Below, piece by piece: positions 1-4,856 of a stretch of 5,485 nucleotides of DNA. Origin of the DNA: Bacteroidales bacterium (GTDB taxonomy: Bacteria; Bacteroidota; Bacteroidia; Bacteroidales; JAAUTT01); contig JANXXY010000040.1 of NCBI GenBank assembly GCA_025350365.1, positions 1 to 5,485 of the forward strand, given 5' to 3'. Positions within the stretch are counted from its first letter, which is position 1. Each line of letters begins with the position of its first letter. Made by a program: the position numbers and the translations under genes. The notes beneath the pieces are model-generated. The model saw only the letters and a program-made list of their open reading frames with translations, did no database searches and was not told where the DNA came from.

Positions 1-503
1 CTTTAAAGTTGTACAAAACAAGCTTCTTTGGGCAATTAGCCAACAAACGGCAGCCGAATTAATATTCCGTTGTGTCGATGCTTCTTTGCCATTGCTTGGT
101 ATGCAGTCGTATGACAAAAAAACTGTGTAAGCATTAAGAAAGCTGATGTAAGCGTTGCCAAAAATTACCTTGCCGAAGACGAAATAAAGCTGTTGGGGCT
201 TTAGTAGAACAATACCTTGCTTTTGCCGAAACAATGGCACAACAGCAAACCCCCATGTACATGAAAGATTGGATTGAACGCCTCGATTCCATCCTGCAAC
301 TAAACGGCAGGGAATTACTCGCACATGCCGGAAAAATAAGCCATCAAATGGCTTTAGATAAGTCGGGTGCAGAATATGAAAAGTTCAAAGAGGAACAAAG
401 GAAATTATCCATAGAAGATAGTTTAAAGGAGATTGAAGAGGATATTAAAAAGCTAAAGGAATTACCCAAAAATGAACAGCAATTCTCGAAGGTAAATAAA
501 TGA
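1..503 (+). pseudogene. RhuM-family protein, 3' remnant with nonsense codon and two frameshifts
   Basis: This is the C-terminal part of a RhuM (virulence protein RhuM / COG3943-like) protein; the 5' part lies outside the window. Reading needs three frames. From position 2 it gives FKVVQNKLLWAISQQTAAEL..., which hits TAA at 128-130. From about 142 it gives ADVSVAKNYLAEDEIKLLG, blocked by TAG TAG at 202-207. From about 201 it gives LVEQYLAFAETMAQQQ, then PMYMKDWIERLD and HAGKISHQMA, ending at TGA 501-503. The joined product matches the usual RhuM C-terminus, including the AKNYL, MYMKDWI and HAGKIS blocks and a charged, coiled-coil-like tail. Each shift is one missing base, next to an A run (139-141) and a T run (200-202), so sequencing error could explain the shifts but not the TAA. 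An ATG at 234 could express only an 89-residue tail, which is unlikely to be a gene in its own right. RhuM proteins are often found in accessory or defence islands and their biochemical role is not established. Family assignment is from remembered motifs, without a search. Confidence 0.78.
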
Positions 504-602
504 GCTTGGATTTGTTATGCGAGAACGATTTAAAAAAAACTAATTCTTGGCATTTAAAAATATTTCAATTCTAAAATGTAAACTTTCTGTAAACCGGCAA
601 AT

Positions 603-633
603 AAAAAAGGGTTTCAGAAAAACGCTGAAACCC
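603..633 (-). terminator. Intrinsic terminator of tRNA-Pro
   Basis: A perfect 9-bp inverted repeat, GGGTTTCAG (609-617) with CTGAAACCC (625-633), encloses a 7-nt loop. Read on the minus strand the hairpin is followed by six T residues (complement of 603-608), the form of a Rho-independent terminator. It begins 15 nt beyond the tRNA 3' end. On the plus strand the trailing sequence is only moderately T-rich, so it may also stop leftward-lying plus-strand transcription weakly. Confidence 0.85.
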
Positions 634-648
634 TTGTCTTTATTAGTG

Positions 649-722
649 TCGGGGTGAGAAGACTCGAACTTCCGACCACTTGCACCCCATGCAAGTACGC
701 TAGCCAACTGCGCTACACCCCG
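649..722 (-). tRNA. tRNA-Pro(GGG)
   Basis: This is a 74-nt tRNA on the minus strand. The acceptor stem is a perfect 7-bp pair, CGGGGTG (722 to 716) with CACCCCG (656 to 650). The anticodon stem is CTTGC/GCAAG around the 7-nt loop ATGGGGT, which places anticodon GGG at complement 686-688 and G37 next to it. The T-arm is GGAAG-TTCGAGT-CTTCT with one G-U pair, and the variable loop has 5 nt. It decodes CCC and CCU proline codons. The CGGGGTG 5' end, with C1 paired to G72, is typical of bacterial tRNA-Pro. The discriminator is A at 649. The following bases are not CCA, so the CCA end must be added by tRNA nucleotidyltransferase. The gene appears to be a single-tRNA unit with its own terminator. 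Confidence 0.97.
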
Positions 723-743
723 GTTTGTTTTTGTTGATTATTG

Positions 744-777
744 CAAATTTTAGTATTTTAATATCCATAAAGGCAAC
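744..777 (-). promoter_or_regulatory. Weak candidate promoter for tRNA-Pro
   Basis: On the minus strand AAAATTTG (complement of 744-751) matches 7 of 8 positions of the Bacteroidota -7 box TAnnTTTG. It lies 21 nt before the tRNA 5' end. A GTTG (complement of 774-777) sits at roughly -33 spacing (22 nt) but is a poor TTTG. No better box is visible in 723-800, so this is only the best available candidate. Confidence 0.3.
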
Positions 778-845
778 AATCATTTTAAAGGCATCCAAAA
801 TTAACAATCTTGTCATAATCTGCAAAATTTTGATGGTTATTTATC

Positions 846-859
846 GGCACGGCTTTTGA
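846..859 (+). promoter_or_regulatory. Sigma-54-like -24/-12 element upstream of trxB
   Basis: GGCACG at 846-851, then GCTT, then TTGA at 856-859, follows the sigma-54 layout GGCACG-N4-TTGC. The spacing between the -24 GG and the -12 dinucleotide is exactly 10 nt. The -24 half is perfect. The -12 half ends GA instead of the near-invariant GC. A start from it would fall near 870, about 55 nt before the trxB ATG. Function is inferred from pattern only; the -12 mismatch makes it doubtful. Confidence 0.35.
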
Positions 860-871
860 AAACATTATATC

Positions 872-902
872 TTTGAGATTCTTTATATAGTACATAAATT
901 TG
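872..902 (+). promoter_or_regulatory. Bacteroidota housekeeping promoter of trxB
   Basis: TTTG (872-875), 19 nt, then TAAATTTG (895-902) fits the Bacteroidota primary-sigma consensus TTTG-N19-21-TAnnTTTG in full. The predicted start is about 7 nt downstream (near 909), giving a 15-20 nt A-rich leader before the ATG at 926. The -33 TTTG is itself the end of a second TAnnTTTG match (868-875), which lacks a -33 partner at the right distance. Confidence 0.7.
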
Positions 903-925
903 AACGATAAAAAAATAAGTAAAAC

Positions 926-1915
926 ATGAGTTTATTTAAACCCTTGGAAAATAATAACGACAGTAAAGAAAATAATGATTCAATAAACGTAGTGGAGCAT
1001 GTTAAATGTTTAATTATTGGATCGGGCCCTGCCGGATATACTGCCGCAATTTATGCTGCACGTGCCAATCTGTCACCCGTATTATATGAAGGATTGCAGC
1101 CAGGCGGACAATTAACAACAACAACCGAAGTCGAGAACTTTCCGGGTTATCCCGATGGTATTACCGGAACTGAAATGATGGAGGATCTTAAAAAACAATC
1201 TTTTAGGTTTGGCACCGATGTCCGTTATGGATATGCTACTCAAACCGACTTCTCCTCGAAGCCTCACAAAGTTTTAATAGATGGTGAAAAATGGATTTCA
1301 GCCGATGCTGTCATTATTTCAACCGGCGCTACTGCCAAATATCTGGGTATGGCTTCCGAAGAAAAGTTTAAAGGTTTTGGCGTTTCTGCTTGTGCTACTT
1401 GTGATGGGTTCTTTTATAAGGGAAAAGTGGTAGCCGTAGTTGGCGGCGGAGATACTGCCTGTGAGGAAGCTTCCTATCTATCCGGCTTATGTAAGAAAGT
1501 GTACCTGATTGTCCGTAAAAATTATTTAAAAGCCTCAAAGGCTATGCAGCAGAGAGTATTTAATACATCTAACATTGAAGTGCTTTTTGAACATCAAACA
1601 AAAGAAATTATTGGAGAACAAGGTGTAACGGGAGTAATTCTAATCAATGCCAAAGGAGAAGATGTGAAGGTCGATATCGACGGTTTCTTTGTAGCGATCG
1701 GACATGTTCCTAATTCCGATATTTTTAAACCACTCATTGAAATGGACGAAACGGGATATATTATCACTCAGCCAGGCACAACCAAAACAAATGTAACGGG
1801 TGTTTTTGCTTGTGGCGATGTACAGGATAAAAATTATCGTCAGGCAGTTACTGCTGCAGGAACTGGCTGCATGGCCGCATTGGATGCCGAGCGCTATCTG
1901 GGTGAAATTCAATAA
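926..1915 (+). CDS. trxB: Thioredoxin reductase (NADPH)
   Basis: Flavoenzyme that passes electrons from NADPH through FAD and a redox-active disulfide to thioredoxin in the cytoplasm. Visible motifs, in order: FAD-binding GSGPAG (residues 32-37); GGQLTTTTEVENFPG (60-74); ISTGA (131-135); the redox centre C156-A-T-C159-D160; the NADPH-binding GGGDTA (173-178); VRKNYLKASK (196-205), where other reductases have HRRxxxR; and the C-terminal FAD motif ACGDVQ followed by YRQAVTAAGTGC (295-315). At 329 residues it exceeds the usual 310-320 by a polar N-terminal stretch of about 22 residues rich in Asn, Asp, Glu and Lys. ATG 926 is chosen because a full promoter ends just upstream; GTG at 992 would give the more family-typical start (M)EHVKCLIIGSG. 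No Shine-Dalgarno sequence is present. It is a single-gene transcript, closed by the terminator at 1951-1994. Confidence 0.97.
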   Translation: MSLFKPLENNNDSKENNDSINVVEHVKCLIIGSGPAGYTAAIYAARANLSPVLYEGLQPGGQLTTTTEVENFPGYPDGITGTEMMEDLKKQSFRFGTDVRYGYATQTDFSSKPHKVLIDGEKWISADAVIISTGATAKYLGMASEEKFKGFGVSACATCDGFFYKGKVVAVVGGGDTACEEASYLSGLCKKVYLIVRKNYLKASKAMQQRVFNTSNIEVLFEHQTKEIIGEQGVTGVILINAKGEDVKVDIDGFFVAIGHVPNSDIFKPLIEMDETGYIITQPGTTKTNVTGVFACGDVQDKNYRQAVTAAGTGCMAALDAERYLGEIQ

Positions 1916-1950
1916 AAAAGACTGCCAGGTATACCATGAACACCAAAAGC

Positions 1951-1994
1951 AAAAAGGCACGAAGAAAAAACTCAGAATATCTTCGTGCCTTTTT
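1951..1994. terminator. Bidirectional intrinsic terminator between convergent genes
   Basis: AAAAAGGCACGAAGA (1951-1965) pairs perfectly with TCTTCGTGCCTTTTT (1980-1994) around a 14-nt loop, giving an 11-bp mixed stem plus four A-T pairs. The T tract follows the stem on both strands, so it can end trxB (stop at 1915) and the facing PLP-enzyme gene (last base 2028). Confidence 0.9.
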
Positions 1995-2027
1995 GTTAAG
2001 TAAATACTTATTCCGGTAAACCGAATA

Positions 2028-3272
2028 CTATTTCGCCATCACCACGCGGTCGCCCTGATATTTACCAGCTTTTAATTTTTCCTGAACTTCAGCAAAAGCC
2101 TTAATGGTATATTCAACATCTGCAAGTGAATGCGATGCCGTTGGAATTATCCGCAACATAATTACTCCTTTTGGTACAACCGGATACACAACAATGGAGC
2201 AGAAGATATTGTAATTTTCTCGTAAATCAAGAATAATGTTTGTTCCTTCGGGTACAGAACCATTAAGTATAACAGGTGTAACAGGCGATTCGGTATTTCC
2301 TAAATTAAATCCTTTGGCACGCAACCCTTCCTGAAGTGCGTTTACTATGGTCCATAGGTTTTCGCGTAGCTGCGGTTGTGTTTTTACCAGTTCCAATCGT
2401 TTCAAAGCTCCCACTACCATAGGCATAGGTAACGATTTTGCGAAAATCTGGCTACGCATATTGTAACGTAGATAATCGATCACAATCTCAGGTCCTGCAA
2501 CAAAGCCACCTATTCCGGCCATTGCCTTTGCGAATGTTCCAAAATACAAGTCTATCTCGTCCATTACCCCAAGATGTTCCGATACACCTCTTCCGTTTGC
2601 GCCCATGGTTCCAAAACCATGAGCATCATCAACCAGAATTCTGAAATCGTATTTTTTCTTGAATTCTGCGATCTTGTCAAGTTTGCCAAGGTCGCCGGAC
2701 ATTCCAAATACTCCCTCGGTAATAACAAGTACACCACCATTTTGCCGGGCGGCAAGTTTGGATGCTTTATCAAGTTCTTTTTCAAACCGTACCATATCAT
2801 TATGTGGAAAAACAAAACGTTTTCCCATGTGTAAACGAAGGCCATCAATAATACATGCATGAGCCTCTGAGTCATATACAACTACATCATGACGGTTTAA
2901 AAGGGTGTCGATGATTGAAATCATGCCCTGATAACCGAAATTTACCAGGTATGCATCTTCTTTTTTCTCAAATTCAGCCAATTGACGTTCAAGTTCTTCA
3001 TGCAAACTTGTTTGTCCCGACATCATACGGGCGCCCATTGGATATCCCAGCCCCCAGTCTTTGGCACCTTCAGCATCAGCTTTTCTAACTTCCGGATGAT
3101 TCGCCAAACCCAGATAATTGTTTAAACTCCATGTGAGTACTTCTTTTCCACGAAATTTCATACGTGGTTTAATTTCACCCTCTAGTTTTGGAAAAATGAA
3201 GTATCCGTGTGCTTCTTTTTGGTATTGTCCGAGAGGGCCTTTATTATTTTTTATTTTTTCAAATATATCCAC
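2028..3272 (-). CDS. PLP-dependent alpha-oxoamine synthase family enzyme (glycine C-acetyltransferase / serine palmitoyltransferase-like)
   Basis: The 414-residue product is a fold-type I PLP enzyme of the class II aminotransferase group, whose members condense an amino acid with an acyl-CoA and release CO2 (Kbl, BioF, SPT, HemA). Visible features: SLNNYLGLANHP (49-60), typical of the family; ARMMSGQTSLHEELE (81-95); H138 in DSEAHACIIDG, the His that stacks on PLP; TEGVFGMSGD (185-194); D215 and H218 in LVDDAHGFG; the Schiff-base lysine K249 in FGTFAKAMAG; and R374 in LRIIPTASHS, expected to hold the substrate carboxylate. Family length is about 390-420. The start is GTG (complement 3270-3272): an in-frame TAA lies six codons upstream, and MDIFEKIK is the N-terminus I recall for Bacteroidota relatives. 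The gene stands alone. With no biotin, threonine or sphingolipid genes beside it, the acyl-CoA and amino-acid substrates cannot be told. Family is near certain; the exact reaction is open. Confidence 0.93.
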   Translation of the reverse strand: MDIFEKIKNNKGPLGQYQKEAHGYFIFPKLEGEIKPRMKFRGKEVLTWSLNNYLGLANHPEVRKADAEGAKDWGLGYPMGARMMSGQTSLHEELERQLAEFEKKEDAYLVNFGYQGMISIIDTLLNRHDVVVYDSEAHACIIDGLRLHMGKRFVFPHNDMVRFEKELDKASKLAARQNGGVLVITEGVFGMSGDLGKLDKIAEFKKKYDFRILVDDAHGFGTMGANGRGVSEHLGVMDEIDLYFGTFAKAMAGIGGFVAGPEIVIDYLRYNMRSQIFAKSLPMPMVVGALKRLELVKTQPQLRENLWTIVNALQEGLRAKGFNLGNTESPVTPVILNGSVPEGTNIILDLRENYNIFCSIVVYPVVPKGVIMLRIIPTASHSLADVEYTIKAFAEVQEKLKAGKYQGDRVVMAK

Positions 3273-3304
3273 GGCTAAAAATATTGGTTATTTTTACAAA
3301 GGCA

Positions 3305-3312
3305 CAAAACTA
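3305..3312 (-). promoter_or_regulatory. Candidate -7 box for the PLP-enzyme gene
   Basis: TAGTTTTG (complement of 3305-3312) matches TAnnTTTG exactly. It would place the transcript start near 3298, about 25 nt before the GTG start at 3272. No clear TTTG stands 19-21 nt further upstream; the region there reads GGTTAAGG, so the -33 element is poor. Confidence 0.45.
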
Positions 3313-3339
3313 CATGATTTTTTTAAAACCTTAACCTGT

Positions 3340-3471
3340 TTAACCCATAAACTTTAATGACCCTTCCTCCAAAACACCCTTCCAAAATGGTGAGACATTG
3401 CACACATCATTGTATTTATCGTCCTTATATGATTTGAAATGGTAGGGATTTTCTGATTTTAAAATATCCAT
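3340..3471 (-). CDS. Possible small ORF of unknown function, 43 residues
   Basis: Minus-strand ATG (complement 3469-3471) to TAA (complement 3340-3342) encodes MDILKSENPYHF, continues through KDDKYNDVCN and SPFWKGVLEEG, and ends LKFMG. I do not recognise it. The residue mix is protein-like (Trp, Cys, Pro and balanced charge), unlike translations of A/T-rich spacer. The frame stays open 24 codons upstream of this ATG, to a TAA at complement 3544-3546, and that stretch reads as IFIATNDYYILLSPPR with no ordinary start codon. It could therefore be a small gene, or the remnant of a longer one. No Shine-Dalgarno sequence, clear promoter or signal peptide is seen. It ends 28 nt before the -7 box of the downstream PLP-enzyme gene. 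A chance open frame remains the main alternative. Confidence 0.25.
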   Translation of the reverse strand: MDILKSENPYHFKSYKDDKYNDVCNVSPFWKGVLEEGSLKFMG

Positions 3472-3593
3472 CCTAGGCGGTGACAATAAAATATAATAGT
3501 CATTAGTGGCGATAAAAATTGAAATATTTTGTACCCAAATCCGTTATAACTGAAAAAATAAAAGTTTTTTATGATTTATTTTTAATAATCGAT

Positions 3594-3601
3594 TACATTT
3601 G
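3594..3601 (+). promoter_or_regulatory. Candidate -7 box for bamD
   Basis: TACATTTG at 3594-3601 is an exact TAnnTTTG match, 17 nt before the bamD ATG, predicting a leader of about 10 nt. At the -33 position only TTTATG (3568-3573) is present, so the upstream element is weak. Confidence 0.5.
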
Positions 3602-3618
3602 CAAAACATTTTTCTTAT

Positions 3619-4404
3619 ATGAAATTTAAGCTATTATTTATTGGCATTCTGGTATTTACGTTGGTTTCCTGCGGCCAATATGAAAAGATTCTTAAGAGTA
3701 CTGATTATACCTTAAAGTATAAGAAAGCTTTTGAATATTATAATAATGAGGAATATACGCATGCCGCAAATATATTCGATCAAATTGTTGGTGTTTTCAG
3801 AGGTACCAATAAGTCAGATACTGTAAGTTATTATCAGGCAATGAGTTATTATAAGCAGAAAGATTTCATTATGTCAGGACATTATTTCAAATCTTTCTTT
3901 GAAACTTATCCTTATTCATCATTTGCTGAAGAGGCTGAATATTTATCTGCTTACTGCTATTATTTGAATAGTCCGCCACCTACTCTTGATCAAGAAAATA
4001 CGACCGTAGCAATTGAATCATTTCAATCTTTTATGAATAAATATCCTGGCAGCAAGCATGTATTGGAATCAAGGCAGTTTAAGGCAGAGTTAGAGGATAA
4101 ATTGGTTGAAAAATCAAAGCTAAGCGCTGTACTTTATTATAATTTAGGGTTATACAAATCTTCAATTATAGCTTTAAAAAATAGTTTGGCTGAATATCCA
4201 AATACCAAGTATCGCGAAGAATTGATGTGGTTGGTTCTTGATTCGAATTACGAATTAGCCAGAGGTAGTGTGGAATCGAAAAAGAGAGATAGGTTTCAGT
4301 CTACAGTGGATGAATATTATTCTTTTATAGCTGAATTTCCTAAGAGCAAATATAAAAGGAAGGCTGAGGACATTTATGAAATCTCTGGGAAAATGGTTAA
4401 ATAG
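3619..4404 (+). CDS. bamD: Outer membrane protein assembly factor BamD (TPR lipoprotein)
   Basis: BamD is the essential lipoprotein partner of BamA in the beta-barrel assembly machine, anchored to the inner leaflet of the outer membrane and facing the periplasm. The product has 261 residues, near family length. A lipoprotein signal peptide is clear: MKFK, a hydrophobic core (5-16), and lipobox LVSC with acylated C18. The rest is helical repeat sequence in the TPR style, at about residues 33-57, 70-98, 105-143, 168-194 and 202-241. Four of these end in the BamD-type helix cap ETYP, NKYP, AEYP and AEFP. SSFAEEAEYLSAYCYY (100-115) is typical of BamD/YfiO. It heads a co-directional cluster with rpoZ 39 nt downstream and coaBC beyond, an order I recall from many Bacteroidota genomes, which supports BamD over a generic TPR protein. 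The gene is visibly more A/T-rich than trxB. Confidence 0.9.
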   Translation: MKFKLLFIGILVFTLVSCGQYEKILKSTDYTLKYKKAFEYYNNEEYTHAANIFDQIVGVFRGTNKSDTVSYYQAMSYYKQKDFIMSGHYFKSFFETYPYSSFAEEAEYLSAYCYYLNSPPPTLDQENTTVAIESFQSFMNKYPGSKHVLESRQFKAELEDKLVEKSKLSAVLYYNLGLYKSSIIALKNSLAEYPNTKYREELMWLVLDSNYELARGSVESKKRDRFQSTVDEYYSFIAEFPKSKYKRKAEDIYEISGKMVK

Positions 4405-4443
4405 TTTGTAAGTTTTATCACGTAAATATAATTTTTTTTAGAT

Positions 4444-4773
4444 ATGATGGATTATAAAAAGTCGAAGGCTCCAATCACAACAGTAACAAGGGATTTGGAC
4501 AAACTTGATGCTCCCACTGGTAATATTTACGAAACTGTTATAATTGTTGCCAAACGGGCTAATCAGATAAGCGTTGAAATGAAGCAGGAACTAAATCGCA
4601 AGCTGGAAGAATTTGCTTATTATACCGACAATCTTGAAGAGGTATTTGAAAATCGTGAGCAAATTGAAATTTCGAAATTTTATGAGCGGTTGCCAAAATC
4701 AAATTTGATTGCGCTTCAGGAATTTTTTGATGAAGAAATATATTATCGTAATCCTAATATTATAAAGGCTTAA
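4444..4773 (+). CDS. rpoZ: DNA-directed RNA polymerase subunit omega, Bacteroidota type
   Basis: Small subunit that aids folding and assembly of the beta' subunit into RNA polymerase. The 109-residue product contains GNIYETVIIVAKRANQI (26-42), equivalent to the NRFELVLVAARRARQ core of the omega/Rpb6 family. The rest carries blocks I recall from Bacteroidota omega: EEFAYYTDNLEEVFENREQI (55-74), KFYERLPKS (78-86) and EEIYYRNP (97-104). It is longer than E. coli omega (91) and diverges after the core. Two ATGs are adjacent (4444 and 4447); the second gives the family-typical MDYKK start. The 39-nt gap after bamD suggests cotranscription, although TTTG (4405-4408), 20 nt, then TAATTTTT (4429-4436) is a 7-of-8 promoter-like match that would give almost no leader. 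It is followed by coaBC after 83 nt. Confidence 0.92.
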   Translation: MMDYKKSKAPITTVTRDLDKLDAPTGNIYETVIIVAKRANQISVEMKQELNRKLEEFAYYTDNLEEVFENREQIEISKFYERLPKSNLIALQEFFDEEIYYRNPNIIKA

Positions 4774-4778
4774 AAGAC

Positions 4779-4794
4779 TACATGTTATCATGTA
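4779..4794. repeat. Short inverted repeat after rpoZ
   Basis: TACATG (4779-4784) and CATGTA (4789-4794) flank the 4-nt loop TTAT. The 6-bp stem has no following T tract, so it is a poor terminator. It could be a protein-binding palindrome, an mRNA 3' hairpin or chance. Confidence 0.25.
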
Positions 4795-4810
4795 CTAAAT
4801 AAGTCGAAAG

Positions 4811-4841
4811 TTGTTGTATATAGGTTATTTTAATAGATTTG
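4811..4841 (+). promoter_or_regulatory. Candidate internal promoter for coaBC
   Basis: TTG (4811-4813, part of TTGTTG), 20 nt, then TAGATTTG (4834-4841) fits the Bacteroidota promoter pattern, with an exact TAnnTTTG box. The predicted start is near 4848, leaving under 10 nt before the coaBC ATG at 4857. It would let coaBC be transcribed apart from bamD and rpoZ. Confidence 0.5.
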
Positions 4842-4856
4842 TAAACAACAAGTCTG

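Larger units (their letters stand above)
3273..3618. other. Intergenic region between divergent genes
   Basis: This 346-bp stretch separates the minus-strand PLP-enzyme gene from plus-strand bamD. It holds a candidate -7 box for each (3305-3312 and 3594-3601) and one minus-strand open frame listed separately (3340-3471). No tRNA, strong hairpin, direct repeat or insertion-sequence end is visible. The part from 3544 to 3590 is very A/T-rich with runs of T and shows nothing identifiable. Confidence 0.6.

Noticed and set aside
234..503. Separate 89-residue gene starting at ATG 234
   Set aside because: The sequence just upstream in the same frame already encodes the matching RhuM residues, so the ATG is an internal Met of a broken gene and not a genuine start.
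504..602. Possible gene or regulatory RNA between the RhuM remnant and the tRNA terminator
   Set aside because: The longest open frame is eight codons and no stable hairpin or promoter box is visible.
823..832. Perfect 10-bp palindrome CAAAATTTTG upstream of trxB
   Set aside because: Simple A/T palindromes of this size are expected by chance in such sequence, and its position shows no link to either promoter.
1640..1960. Minus-strand open frame of 106 codons over the end of trxB
   Set aside because: It overlaps the well-supported trxB frame and crosses the terminator stem; the translation is Cys/Trp/Ile-rich with no recognisable domain.
2564..2881. Plus- and minus-strand open frames inside the PLP-enzyme gene (2438-2644, 2564-2881, 2574-2834, 2659-2862)
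   Set aside because: All lie within a conserved gene whose catalytic motifs are read in another frame; they are shadows.
3388..3438. Plus-strand 16-codon ORF beginning ATG GTG AGA CAT
   Set aside because: It is very short, has no promoter or ribosome-binding context, and is the reverse of the more protein-like minus-strand frame.
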